Assembly (NCBI GenBank): GCA_019352035.1
Contig: JABBNZ010000007.1
Span: 1-64,000, forward strand
DNA: 64,000 nucleotides
From: Pseudomonadota bacterium
Lineage (GTDB): Bacteria; Pseudomonadota; Gammaproteobacteria; Steroidobacterales; Steroidobacteraceae
Direction: 5' to 3'
A model generated the notes under the pieces. It did not search any database and had not been told where the DNA came from. It saw nothing but the letters and a program-made list of their open reading frames with translations. Below are positions 52,475 through 61,822 of the stretch, piece after piece (the stretch's first letter is position 1; every line of letters starts with the position of its first letter). The position numbers and the translations under genes were made by a program.

Positions 52475-53980
52475 CTACCGCTGCGCCGGCTTCGACACAA
52501 GGCCGGCATCGGGCCCCTCGCGATGCCACAGCTCCTGGATCGACTCGAGCGGGCGCCCCTTGGTCTCCGGCACGAAGCGCATGACGAAGATCGCCGCGAG
52601 CAACGCGCAGATGCCATACACCCAATACGCGAAGCCGTGATTGAAGCGGGCGTTCAGGTAGCTGCTGCCGTCCATCACCGGGAAGGTCGAGGACACGATG
52701 AAGTTCATGATCCACTGCGCCGCGACCGCGATCGACATCGCCTTGCCGCGGATGGAGTTGGGGAAGATCTCCGACAGCATGACCCACACCACCGGTCCCC
52801 ACGAGAACGAGAATCCGAGGATGTAGACGACGACAGCCGCGAGGGCGAGGTAGGAGGATCCGTTGCCCGCGGCGGCGCCGGCCGGGCCGGCCGTCGCGCT
52901 CACCAGGTGCCGGTCGAAGAGGAAGCCGAGAAAGATCATGGCGACCGCCATGATCAGGGCCCCGGCGATGAGCAGCGGCTTGCGCCCGATCCTATCGACG
53001 GTGAAAGTGGCGATCAGCGTGAAGACGGTCATGGTGACGCCGCTGTAGATCGCCGAATCCCAGAGCGCCTGCGTCGTCGAGGCGCCCATGTTCTCGAACA
53101 TGTGCGGCGCGTAATAGAGCACGGCGTTGATGCCGACGATCTGCTGGAACACCGACAGCAGGATACCGACGACGAGCACCAGGGAGCCGAAGGTGAGGAG
53201 CGGACGGGTGTGCTGGACCAGCGTGGCCTTGATCTGCTGCAGGGTCGGCTGCGCCTGCGCCTCGCCCACCAGGCGCTTCAGCAGCGCCAGCGCCTCCGGG
53301 TCACGATCCTTCAGCACGAGGTAGCGCGGCGTCTCGGGCACCATCAGCATGAAGATGATGAGGAGCGCTGCCGGAATCGCGGCCGAGGCCAGCATGTACC
53401 GCCATGCAGTGGTCATGAGGTATGCGCGCGTGTGGCCCGCCTGGATCGCGTAGTTGACGAAGTAGACGAGCGTGATGCCAACGACGATGGCGATCTGCTG
53501 GAAGGTGACCAGCATGCCGCGCGAGGAAGGCGGGGCGACCTCCGCGATGTACATCGGCGCCAGCATCGAGGCCATGCCGATCGCCATGCCGCCGAGGACG
53601 CGATAGCCGAGGAAAGGCGCCAGTGCGTGATAGCCGGTGGCGCCGAAGATGCTCCAGAAGAACTCGGGATAGCCGGCCCCGATCGAGGAGACGAAGAAGA
53701 GCGCGCCGGCGATGAGCAGGCCCGCCCTGCGGCCGATCCGGGTCGAGAGGGGACCGGCGATCCCCGCCCCGATGACACAGCCGAGGAGCGCGATGGAGAT
53801 CGCGAGGCCCGAGAGGAAGTTCGCATCGGCCTGCGCGAGATGCCGCGGCAGCACGAAGTTGTGGGTGATCGCGCCGGTCACGCCGGAAATCACGGCCGTG
53901 TCGTAACCGAACAGCAGCCCTCCCAAAGTCGCCGCGACCGTGAGCGCTGCCACGAGGCCCGGATTGCCCTTGCTGCTCAT
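52475..53980 (-). CDS. MFS sugar porter (sugar:proton symporter)
   Basis: A 501-aa twelve-helix carrier. The start at 53980 is chosen for GGGGG five bases upstream; the frame is open to 54034. Sugar-porter signatures are present: GGLLFGYDTAVISGVTGAIT, a GRRAGLLIAG loop, GYRVLGGMAIGMASMLAPMY, VPETPRYLVLKDRD, QQIVGINAVLYYAP for sugar binding and VPETKGRPLESIQELW at the end. Family members carry xylose, arabinose, galactose or glucose. First gene of the pentose oxidation operon, so arabinose or xylose is most likely. Confidence 0.9.
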   Translation of the reverse strand: MSSKGNPGLVAALTVAATLGGLLFGYDTAVISGVTGAITHNFVLPRHLAQADANFLSGLAISIALLGCVIGAGIAGPLSTRIGRRAGLLIAGALFFVSSIGAGYPEFFWSIFGATGYHALAPFLGYRVLGGMAIGMASMLAPMYIAEVAPPSSRGMLVTFQQIAIVVGITLVYFVNYAIQAGHTRAYLMTTAWRYMLASAAIPAALLIIFMLMVPETPRYLVLKDRDPEALALLKRLVGEAQAQPTLQQIKATLVQHTRPLLTFGSLVLVVGILLSVFQQIVGINAVLYYAPHMFENMGASTTQALWDSAIYSGVTMTVFTLIATFTVDRIGRKPLLIAGALIMAVAMIFLGFLFDRHLVSATAGPAGAAAGNGSSYLALAAVVVYILGFSFSWGPVVWVMLSEIFPNSIRGKAMSIAVAAQWIMNFIVSSTFPVMDGSSYLNARFNHGFAYWVYGICALLAAIFVMRFVPETKGRPLESIQELWHREGPDAGLVSKPAQR

Positions 53981-54333
53981 TACTGCCCCCATCTGTCTTG
54001 AGTTGATCGTCCGCTTCGCATTCTCGCACACCACTCATCCGCGGGCGGCTTTGCGCATCATCCGGGCTGCAGCAGGCCGCGGCCCGATTCTCGAGCGTGC
54101 CCAGCCGCACGCTCGAGATGCGCACGCGATCGCCCCGGCTCCCCCGAAGCGGTGCGCCTGAAGGAGGCGCTCCTGGCGGCCGGTTTGTGGTCGCAGTACC
54201 CGGAGGTAAGGCGCCGGGGCTGTCCGCCGCCCCGCTGCCAAGTGCCGCGCCGCGGTCCGTCAGCGCGGCGGGCAACCTCCTGGATCGTCACACCGCCGCG
54301 CAGCGGGCGCCGCGATTTGCGCTCGGGCTTCCC
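53981..54333. other. 353-bp region, no intact gene; possible LacI-type relic
   Basis: It should hold the promoter of the sugar-porter operon, but no TGRTANCGNTAYCA site was found here. On the minus strand from a GTG at 54291 the frame reads VTIQEVARRAD, exactly how LacI-family DNA-binding domains begin, then degenerates, with a stop at 54058. This could be the stump of a lost LacI regulator, or chance. Confidence 0.35.
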
Positions 54334-56265
54334 TCAATGGATCGCGAATGCCCGATAGGAGTGCGGCGCCAGGCGCACCACGAAGCTCCTCTCGCCGGCC
54401 TCCCCGGGCGCGGGGCCCGGCGTGATATCCGGTGAGGGCAGCACTGCCCCGCCTGACACCAGATCCACCAGCTTCGAGGCGCCCGCCTTCACGAAGATGC
54501 GCACCGTGGCCGGGCTCGCGCGGTAGGACTCCACGACGAGGGTATGGTTGTCGTAGGCGAAGAGGCTCACGCGCGCCGGAGCGTCGATGCGCAACGGAAA
54601 TCTCGCGAGCAGATAGCCGCGCAGCTGATTGAGCACCGGCTCGGGCAGCTCATAGAGATCGCCCATGTTGGCCGGCACGTCGAGAACATAGAGCTCCCCG
54701 GGTCCGTACTGCGTGCCGAGCAGGATCGGCACCGCATTCGCCGCGGCCTCGGCGCGGATGAGCGGCCAGCTGTCGTTGGTGTAGAAATGGATCTGCGGGA
54801 AGATCACCGGACGGTTCCTCGCGCCCGGCACGTCGAGATCACCGCCCCCGTGGGGGCCGAAGGTCCCGTAGTAGTGGCGCGCCAGGATCGGCAGCCCGCC
54901 GTAGCTGATCTCGGCCACCTTCTCGATCCCCCGGTGCTTCAGGGCGTGCAGCAGGCCCGAGGTGATGATGACCTCCCCGCCCGCCTTGAGATTCCCCTCG
55001 ATCTCCTTGACGATGTCCGGATCCTGCGCAGCCTCCTCGGTGAGGAGCGTCACCGGCGCATCCTTGGGGAAGCGCGGCGTCATGTCGATGGGGATGCCGA
55101 TGTTGCCGAGGTAGTTCTGCAGGAAGTCCTCCTCGGAGGAGGACTGGTAGGGCTTGTAGCTCTCGATGCCGACCGGCCGGCCCAGCCTGCCTACGAAGGC
55201 ATCGACCTGCGAGAGCGAATAGCCCGCCACCCGTGCCCAGCCGGGGACCGCCTCGGGGGTCGCCGCGGGGGCATGGAAGGACTTCACCATGGCGCTCCAT
55301 TGAAAGCTCGAATGGTCCCCCGCCCACGGCCGCTCGCCCTCGATGGCCAGCGCCGGCGAGGCGAGCTGGGTCCAGCTGAAGAGGGTGATCTCGGGCGCCT
55401 TGGCGAACATCGTGTCCCAGAGCTGCTCCGCGTAGCGGTCGGCGTAGCGCGTGCCGAAGGTGTCGACCCAGCCGCCGCGATCGCCCCCGTGCGGGCGGAT
55501 GTTGCTGTAGTAACGGAAGATCTCGTAGCTCTCGTACTGCTGCAGCAGCTGATAGGTCGCGACCGGATCGCGGGTCTCGGTGCCGGTGTAGATGGAGTCG
55601 AAGAGCTTCGGTCCCCGATCGAGGTCGAAGCCGAGCCCCTGGAAATGCTCGTACCAGTTCGGGTACTTGATAATCACCTTCACGCGCGGGTTCACCTTGC
55701 GCGCAGGTCCCAGGATCACGTGCTTCGCCACCCAGTCCATCTTGCGCAGCCGGTACTGCGTCCAGGTGAGGGAGCCCTTCTCGCGGATGTCGGCGCGGCT
55801 TCGCGTGTTGTAGAACGTGAAGTCATCGAGAATGACGGTGTTGAAGTGGCTCGCCGCCATCCGCACGGCGCGCTTGGCCATCGCGACATCCGCGGGCTTC
55901 GCGTAGTCGAAGCTCTCAAAGAGCCCGTGCACATCCGGGGCCGTGAGACAGATGCCCCCCTCGACCGTGATGCCGCGGGCCCTGAAGAAGCTCGCGATGC
56001 GATCGAGCGAGGCGGGATCGGCGAACACGCCGCCGCGGTAGTCCTCCAGATACACCTTGTTGAAGTGCACCTGGCTGAAGATGCGCTCGAACTGCTGCCG
56101 CAGCACCCTGGGGTCCGCGAGCTGGCGGGTGGACTGCACCGGGATGTAGACGGCGACGCTGAAATTCTTGTAGGGCCGTTGCGGCTGCGCGGCGAGCGCG
56201 GAGCCGGCGGCGAGCATTAGTGATACCGCCGCGATGATGCTGCGCAAGGTAAACCTGATCCCCAT
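54334..56265 (-). CDS. Exported putative glycosidase (TIM-barrel-like), unassigned family
   Basis: A 643-aa protein from the ATG at 56265, which has GGGAGGA five bases upstream. Signal peptide MGIRFTLRSIIAAVSLMLAA ends near SALAAQ. The N-terminal half looks like a glycoside-hydrolase barrel: FNKVYLEDYRGGVFADP, FRARGITVEGGICLTAPD, HFNTVILDDFTFYNTRSRAD, NPRVKVIIKYPNWYEHFQGL and FDSIYTGTETRDP, with acidic residues at strand ends (ED, LDDF, GTETRD). A middle region resembles a glutamine-amidotransferase-like domain (GEVIITSGLLHAL) and a C-terminal beta domain follows. I do not recognise a CAZy family. It has the locus operator 69 bp upstream and is divergent from GH67. Confidence 0.7.
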   Translation of the reverse strand: MGIRFTLRSIIAAVSLMLAAGSALAAQPQRPYKNFSVAVYIPVQSTRQLADPRVLRQQFERIFSQVHFNKVYLEDYRGGVFADPASLDRIASFFRARGITVEGGICLTAPDVHGLFESFDYAKPADVAMAKRAVRMAASHFNTVILDDFTFYNTRSRADIREKGSLTWTQYRLRKMDWVAKHVILGPARKVNPRVKVIIKYPNWYEHFQGLGFDLDRGPKLFDSIYTGTETRDPVATYQLLQQYESYEIFRYYSNIRPHGGDRGGWVDTFGTRYADRYAEQLWDTMFAKAPEITLFSWTQLASPALAIEGERPWAGDHSSFQWSAMVKSFHAPAATPEAVPGWARVAGYSLSQVDAFVGRLGRPVGIESYKPYQSSSEEDFLQNYLGNIGIPIDMTPRFPKDAPVTLLTEEAAQDPDIVKEIEGNLKAGGEVIITSGLLHALKHRGIEKVAEISYGGLPILARHYYGTFGPHGGGDLDVPGARNRPVIFPQIHFYTNDSWPLIRAEAAANAVPILLGTQYGPGELYVLDVPANMGDLYELPEPVLNQLRGYLLARFPLRIDAPARVSLFAYDNHTLVVESYRASPATVRIFVKAGASKLVDLVSGGAVLPSPDITPGPAPGEAGERSFVVRLAPHSYRAFAIH

Positions 56266-56333
56266 GACATCCTCCCCCTCGCCCGCGGCGCAGAGCCCGC
56301 ACGCTCGTGAGCCTACGCGGAACGGCACCGCGA

Positions 56334-56347
56334 TGGTAGCGCTATCT
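56334..56347. promoter_or_regulatory. TGRTANCGNTAYCA-type operator upstream of the putative glycosidase
   Basis: TGGTAGCGCTATCT, a 14-bp CG-centred palindrome 69 bp before the minus-strand putative glycosidase. The 469-bp divergent region (56266-56734) holds this site, a second at 56694 and no gene I can support. Confidence 0.55.
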
Positions 56348-56693
56348 GCGGCGCCGACGCAAAGGGCGGATGCGCGCGCGCGATGTCGCCTCGCGCGAGA
56401 CGGCGCGGACGGCGCAGCCACGCCTTCCCGTGACACTGCGTCATCTGCGTCGGATCGAGGCTCTTGCGCTGTCCGATGCCGGGCGACAAATCGCGAGACG
56501 CCACGACCTGCACGTGGCCGATGCAATCGACCCGTCGCCCGTGCTTCACCTCACGGCATTCGCGACGAAGAAACTGCCGCAGCTGCTTAAGCTGATGTCG
56601 GCAACCCGGCGGGCGCAGGTCGTAACCGCCTCGCCGGACGCATGATCGGCGGCTTGCACAGACCGGCCGCTCGCCTGCCTACCCCGGCTCGGA

Positions 56694-56707
56694 TGATAGC
56701 GATATCA
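56694..56707. promoter_or_regulatory. TGRTANCGNTAYCA-type operator upstream of GH67 gene
   Basis: TGATAGCGATATCA, 28 bp before the alpha-glucuronidase start; the flanking A and T extend the outer arms (ATGATA/TATCAT). Position close to the start codon fits repression by roadblock or promoter overlap. Confidence 0.6.
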
Positions 56708-56734
56708 TGACTGCTCCGCACAGGAGAACTTCTC

Positions 56735-59077
56735 ATGCCCCATCGGACCCGGCCCGCGGTGCGCCGCGAGAACGGCCGCCACGCTCGTCAGGCCGCGGTC
56801 CCTCTGGCACTGCTGCTGGCCGCGATCTTCTGGCCGTTGGCTCCGCTGACCGCCCGCGCGCAAGGGTGGCACGGCGCGAACGCTCCGAGTGACGCCTCGG
56901 ACGGTTACCGGCTGTGGCTTCGCTACGTGCCGATACACGGCGCGTGGCTCACGCGATATCGGGCGTCGGCCACCGAGATCGTCAGCCCTCAAGCGGTGTC
57001 AGCGGCGGGAGCCGCAGCAACCGTCGCGCCCTCGCTCTCCCCCACCCTGAGGGCGGCGCAATCGGAGCTTCTGCGCGGCCTGACGGGCATGTTGGGCAGT
57101 GCGCCTCGACGGGCCCGCGATGTGAGGCAGGACGGTGCGATCCTCTTCGGGACCCCGAGCTCCTCGCCTCGGATTTCGGCGCTGGGGCTCGATCTCTCAG
57201 GCGCCGGATCGCAAGGCTACGTGATCCGCACGGTCACCATTGCGGGCCACCGGGCCACGGTGATCGCGGCAAAGACCGATATCGGCGTGCTCTACGGCAC
57301 ATTCCGCTTCCTGCGGCTGCTTCAGATGCGCGAGCCGGTCGCGCACCTCGCCATCGCATCGCGCCCGAAGATCCGCCGCCGCATCCTCGATCACTGGGAC
57401 AACTTGAACGGCACGGTGGAGCGGGGCTACGCCGGCGGCTCGATCTGGCAATGGCAGAGCCTGCCGCAGCACCTCTCGCCCCGCTACACCGACTACGCGC
57501 GCGCCTGCGCCTCGATCGGCATCAACGGCGCCGTGCTCAACAACGTCAACGCCAGTCCCTTCATCCTGACACCGCTTTATCTCAAGAAGGCCGCGGCGAT
57601 CGCCTCCGTGCTGCGCACCTACGGCATCCGGGTGTACCTCTCCGTTCCGTTCAGCGAGCCGGTGACGCTCGGCAAGCTCGCGACGGCCAATCCCCTCGAC
57701 CCTAAGGTGCGGGCCTGGTGGCGGGGCAAGGTCGATGAGATCTATCGGCAGATCCCGGACTTCGGCGGCATTCTCATGAAGGCCAACTCCGAGGGGCAGC
57801 CGGGACCGAAGGACTACGGCCTCACCCAGGCGCAGGGCGCGAACCTGCTCGCGCGCGCCCTCGCCCCGCACGGCGGTATCGTCATGTGGCGCGCCTTCGT
57901 CTACTCCACGAGCCCTCACTCCGAGGATCGCATCAAGCAGGCCTATGACATCTTCAAGCCGCTCGACGGCAAGTTCGCGGACAACGTGCTGGTGCAGGTG
58001 AAGAACGGGCCGCTCGATTTCCAGCCGCGCGAGCCCTTCCATCCGCTCTTCGGCGCGATGCCGCACACGAACCTGATGCTCGAGCTCCAGATCACGAAGG
58101 AATACCTCGGGCAAGAGACGAGCATCGTCTACCTGGGTCCGCTCTATGAGGAAGTCCTGCGCGCCGACACCTGGGCGAAGGGCCGCGGATCGACGGTGGC
58201 GCGGGTGATCGACGGCTCGCTCTACGGCGAGCGGCTGACCGCGATCGCAGGCGTCGCCAACATCGGCTCCGACCGCGACTGGTGCGGCTCGATCTTCAAC
58301 CAGGCCAACTGGTACGTCTTCGGGCGCCTCGCCTGGAATCCCGATCTCCCGGCGCGCCGGATCGCCGGGGAGTGGGTCAGGATGACCTTCACCAACGACC
58401 CGCGGTTCGTGAAGCCCGTGGTGCGGATGATGATGGGATCGCGCGAGGCGGCTGTCGACTACATGACGCCGCTCGGGCTCGCGAGCCAGATGGCCCCCGG
58501 CACGCATTTCGGGCCGGGGCCGTGGGTGGCGCCCGGCAAGGGGCTGCCCCCGGACTGGAGCAGCACCTACTACAGCCGCGCCGATGCGCACGGGATCGGC
58601 TTCGACCGCACGGCAACCGGCAGCGATGCGATCGCGCAGTACTCACCTCACGTCGCGGCAAAATTCGCCGGCCTCAAGACCTGTCCCGAGGACTTGCTCC
58701 TCTGGTTCCATCATCTGCCCTGGAGTTATCGCCTGCGCTCGGGGCGCACCCTGTGGGATTCACTGGTGCTGCACTACCAGCGCGGCGTCGAGTGGGTAAA
58801 GCAGGCGCGGAAGACATGGAGAGGCCTTTCCCGCTACGTCGATCCGCAGCGCTACCGCATGACGGCGGACTTCCTCGCGATCCAACAGAAGGACGCCGAA
58901 TGGTGGCGTGACGCGAGCATCGCCTACTTCCAGTCGATCGCGCATCTGCCGCTGCCCGCGGGGGTCAAAGCGCCCCCCGAGACGCTCGCGCACTACGAGG
59001 CCTTCTGTATTGCCTACGTCGAGAACTCCGCAAGCGCTCCGGCCTGTGCGCCCGCCGATGTCACGGTGCCCAAATGA
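56735..59077 (+). CDS. Alpha-glucuronidase, GH67 family
   Basis: A 780-aa exported enzyme releasing (4-O-methyl)glucuronic acid from xylo-oligosaccharides. AGGAG precedes the ATG by eight bases. A basic N-region and hydrophobic core (VPLALLLAAIFWPLAPLTARA) form the signal peptide. GH67 landmarks follow: YRLWLRYVPI, the segment RRRILDHWDNLNGTVERGYA then GGSIWQW, INGAVLNNVNASP, GILMKANSEGQPGPKDYGLT, and a C-terminal helical domain with WNPDLPARRIAGEWVRMTF and DLLLWFHHLPWSY. Length suits the family. It is tail to tail with the mannonate-dehydratase-like gene (7 bp between stops). Confidence 0.92.
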   Translation: MPHRTRPAVRRENGRHARQAAVPLALLLAAIFWPLAPLTARAQGWHGANAPSDASDGYRLWLRYVPIHGAWLTRYRASATEIVSPQAVSAAGAAATVAPSLSPTLRAAQSELLRGLTGMLGSAPRRARDVRQDGAILFGTPSSSPRISALGLDLSGAGSQGYVIRTVTIAGHRATVIAAKTDIGVLYGTFRFLRLLQMREPVAHLAIASRPKIRRRILDHWDNLNGTVERGYAGGSIWQWQSLPQHLSPRYTDYARACASIGINGAVLNNVNASPFILTPLYLKKAAAIASVLRTYGIRVYLSVPFSEPVTLGKLATANPLDPKVRAWWRGKVDEIYRQIPDFGGILMKANSEGQPGPKDYGLTQAQGANLLARALAPHGGIVMWRAFVYSTSPHSEDRIKQAYDIFKPLDGKFADNVLVQVKNGPLDFQPREPFHPLFGAMPHTNLMLELQITKEYLGQETSIVYLGPLYEEVLRADTWAKGRGSTVARVIDGSLYGERLTAIAGVANIGSDRDWCGSIFNQANWYVFGRLAWNPDLPARRIAGEWVRMTFTNDPRFVKPVVRMMMGSREAAVDYMTPLGLASQMAPGTHFGPGPWVAPGKGLPPDWSSTYYSRADAHGIGFDRTATGSDAIAQYSPHVAAKFAGLKTCPEDLLLWFHHLPWSYRLRSGRTLWDSLVLHYQRGVEWVKQARKTWRGLSRYVDPQRYRMTADFLAIQQKDAEWWRDASIAYFQSIAHLPLPAGVKAPPETLAHYEAFCIAYVENSASAPACAPADVTVPK

Positions 59078-59084
59078 TCCTTCT

Positions 59085-60368
59085 CTACCAGTCCCACATC
59101 GAGCCGTCCTCCAGACGCGCGATCGGCAGCTGCTTCGCGCTGTAGGGAAAGCGCGCGGCGAGCTTCTCATCGAGGGTGACGCCGTGGCCCGGGCTCTCCC
59201 CGCAATGCAGCCGCCCGTCGCGAAAGACATAGTCGTGCGAAAAGACCTCCTCCGTCTGCCCGCTGTGGCGCATGTACTCCTGGATGCCGAAGTTCGGCAC
59301 CCAGGTGTCGAAGTGCAGCGCCGCCCCCATCGTGACCGGCGAGAGATCCGTCGCGCCGTGAAAGCCGGTGCGCACCTGGTGCATGGCGGCGAAGTCGGCG
59401 ATGCGGCGCACGTGCGTGATGCCCCCCGCGTGAACAATGGTCGAGCGGATGAAATCGATGAGCCGTCCCTCGATGAGCCGCTTGCAGTCCCAGATCGAGT
59501 TGAATACCTCGCCCACCGCGAGCGGCGTGACCGAGTGGCGGCGGATGAGCTCGAAGCCCTCCGGGTTGTCGGCCGGGGTCGCATCCTCCAGCCAGAAAAG
59601 CCGGTGCGGCTCGAGGTCGCGCGCCAGCCGGGCCGCCTCCACGGGCAGCAGCCGGTGATGGGCATCGTGCAGCAGCTCGAGGCCGCGGCCGTGATCGGCG
59701 CGCAGGCGCTCGAAGAGCTTCGGCACGATCTCGAGATAGGCCGGTGTCGACCATTCCGTCTCGAGCGGCAGCTCGCTCTCCGCCGGCTCGTACGCATCCT
59801 TCAGCCGCGAGACGCCGTAGGGCTTCTTCACTCCTGGAACGCCGCACTGGGCCCGCACCGCGCGATAGCCCATCGAGACGTACCGCCCCACTTCCGCGGT
59901 CGCCTCCTCGATGTCGCGGCCGTTGGCATGTCCGTACACCAGCACGCCATCGCGCGAGCGCCCGCCGAGCAGGCGATAGAGCGGCAGTCCCGCCATCTTC
60001 CCGAGGATGTCCCAGAGAGCCACATCGACCGCGGCGATGGCCGTCATGGTCACGGGCCCCCGCCGCCAGTAGGCGCCGCGGTAGAGGAACTGCCAGGTGT
60101 CCTCGATCCGTCCCGCATCGCGCCCGATCAGGTTGGGCACGACATGGTGCTCGAGGTAGGCTGCGACGGCGAGCTCCCGGCCGTTGAGCGTCGCATCGCC
60201 GAGGCCAAAGACGCCCGAGCGCGTCTCGATCCTGAGCGTCACGAAATTGCGGCCCGGACAGGTCACGATGAGGCGCGCCGCGGTAATCTCCCGCTCGCGG
60301 GCGGAGCCTTCCCGGCGGTCCGGCTCCGGGGCAGCCGCCGATTCAGGAGTCGACTGAGGATTGGCCAT
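59085..60368 (-). CDS. Enolase-superfamily D-mannonate dehydratase (ManD-like)
   Basis: A 427-aa mandelate-racemase/enolase-type enzyme; the start at 60368 has GGGAG nine bases upstream. Sequence features of the ManD group: [89 protein letters not shown], and metal ligands in [26 protein letters not shown] and AVGEVFNS, then [13 protein letters not shown] and HGATDLSPV. It should dehydrate D-mannonate to 2-keto-3-deoxygluconate, though some family members act on gluconate. Its start codon interlocks with that of the divergent uxaC gene. Confidence 0.87.
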   Translation of the reverse strand: MANPQSTPESAAAPEPDRREGSAREREITAARLIVTCPGRNFVTLRIETRSGVFGLGDATLNGRELAVAAYLEHHVVPNLIGRDAGRIEDTWQFLYRGAYWRRGPVTMTAIAAVDVALWDILGKMAGLPLYRLLGGRSRDGVLVYGHANGRDIEEATAEVGRYVSMGYRAVRAQCGVPGVKKPYGVSRLKDAYEPAESELPLETEWSTPAYLEIVPKLFERLRADHGRGLELLHDAHHRLLPVEAARLARDLEPHRLFWLEDATPADNPEGFELIRRHSVTPLAVGEVFNSIWDCKRLIEGRLIDFIRSTIVHAGGITHVRRIADFAAMHQVRTGFHGATDLSPVTMGAALHFDTWVPNFGIQEYMRHSGQTEEVFSHDYVFRDGRLHCGESPGHGVTLDEKLAARFPYSAKQLPIARLEDGSMWDW

Positions 60369-61815
60369 GAACAATAACTCCCATTGGGATTCCGCCGGCG
60401 CGTTGCATGCGGACCGCCTCTTTCCCGCGGATCCCGGCACGCGCGCCATCGCACGCCGACTCTACAACAGCATTCGCGCTCTGCCCATCATCAGCCCGCA
60501 CGGTCATACCGACCCGCGGTGGTTCGCGGACGATGCGCCGTTCGCCGATCCGGTCTCGCTCCTCCTGACGCCGGATCACTACATCACGCGCATGCTCTAC
60601 AGCCAGGGGCTGAGCCTGGAGGAGCTCGGCGTGGTCCCGCTCGCAGGCGCGCCCGCGGCCGCCTTCGACACGCGCGCCGCCTGGCGCCGGTTCGCGGCGC
60701 ACTATCATCTCTTTCGCGGCACCCCGACCCGCCTCTGGCTCGACTGGGTGCTCGGCGCCGTGTTCGAAAGCGACATCCCGCTCGCGCCCGCGAACGCCGA
60801 TCGCACGTACGAGCGGATCGCCGAGCGGCTCGCGCGGCCGGACTTCCGCCCGCGCGCGCTCTTCGAGCGTTTCGGGATCGAGGTGCTCGCCACCACCGAG
60901 TCGCCGCTCGATGCCCTCACCTCCCATGCCGCGATCCGCGCGAGCGGCTGGAAAGGGCGCATCATCAGCGCCTACCGGCCCGATCCGGTCATCGACCCGG
61001 ATACGCCCGGGTTCGCGGCCAACCTCGCGCGCCTCGCCGAGCTCACCGGCGAGGACACGGGCTCCTGGGACGGCTACCTCGCCGCGCACCGCAAGCGCCG
61101 CGCGTTCTTCGCTCAGATGGGCGCGACGTCCACCGACCACGGCCATCCGAGCGCGAGAACCGCGGACCTGAGCGAGCGCGACGCGCAGGCTCTGTTCGAG
61201 CGCATCGTGCGCGCCGCGCGCAGCGGCGCGGCTGGCGGCGCGGATGCGGACGCGTTCCGCGCGCAGATGCTCACCGAGATGGCGCGGATGAGCCTCGATG
61301 ACGGCCTCGTGATGCAGATCCATCCCGGCTCCTGGCGCAACTACAACCGCTCCCTCTTCCAGCGCTTCGGCCCCAACATCGGCGCCGACATCCCGATGGC
61401 GAGCGATTACGTGGGCGCGCTGCGCCCCCTGCTCGAGCGCTTCGGCAACGAGCGCGCGCTCACCCTCATCGTCTTCACGCTCGATGAGTCCGCCTACAGC
61501 CGGGAGCTCGCCCCGCTCGCCGGCCACTACCCTGCCCTGAAGCTCGGCCCGGCCTGGTGGTTTCACGACAGCCCCGAGGGCCTCATGCGCTTTCGCGAGC
61601 AGACCACGGAGAGCGCCGGCTTCTACAACACCGTCGGCTTCAATGACGACACCCGCGCATTCTTCTCGATTCCCGCCCGCCACGACGCCGCCCGGCGCAT
61701 CGACTGCGCCTTCCTCGCCCGCCTGGTCGCCGAGCACCGCCTCCCCGAGGACGAAGCCGCACAGGTCGCGCACGAGCTCGCCTACACGCTGCCGAAACGA
61801 GCGTACAAGCTCTGA
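60367..61815 (+). CDS. uxaC: Glucuronate isomerase
   Basis: A 482-aa amidohydrolase-fold isomerase converting D-glucuronate to D-fructuronate (and galacturonate to tagaturonate). Motifs: [20 protein letters not shown] with metal-binding His residues, [77 protein letters not shown] and [25 protein letters not shown] lies six bases before the ATG at 60367. It acts right after the GH67 enzyme in the pathway. No fructuronate reductase (uxuB) is present in the window. Confidence 0.92.
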   Translation: MNNNSHWDSAGALHADRLFPADPGTRAIARRLYNSIRALPIISPHGHTDPRWFADDAPFADPVSLLLTPDHYITRMLYSQGLSLEELGVVPLAGAPAAAFDTRAAWRRFAAHYHLFRGTPTRLWLDWVLGAVFESDIPLAPANADRTYERIAERLARPDFRPRALFERFGIEVLATTESPLDALTSHAAIRASGWKGRIISAYRPDPVIDPDTPGFAANLARLAELTGEDTGSWDGYLAAHRKRRAFFAQMGATSTDHGHPSARTADLSERDAQALFERIVRAARSGAAGGADADAFRAQMLTEMARMSLDDGLVMQIHPGSWRNYNRSLFQRFGPNIGADIPMASDYVGALRPLLERFGNERALTLIVFTLDESAYSRELAPLAGHYPALKLGPAWWFHDSPEGLMRFREQTTESAGFYNTVGFNDDTRAFFSIPARHDAARRIDCAFLARLVAEHRLPEDEAAQVAHELAYTLPKRAYKL

Positions 61816-61822
61816 GGTCCGC

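Noticed and set aside
51050-54001. 983-codon open frame on the plus strand
   Set aside because: Antisense shadow of the lactonase, mutarotase and porter genes, all of which have clear family motifs on the minus strand.
56370-56645. Plus-strand frame in the GH67 upstream region
   Set aside because: No recognisable family or ribosome site, and it lies in an operator-containing promoter region. A relic cannot be excluded.
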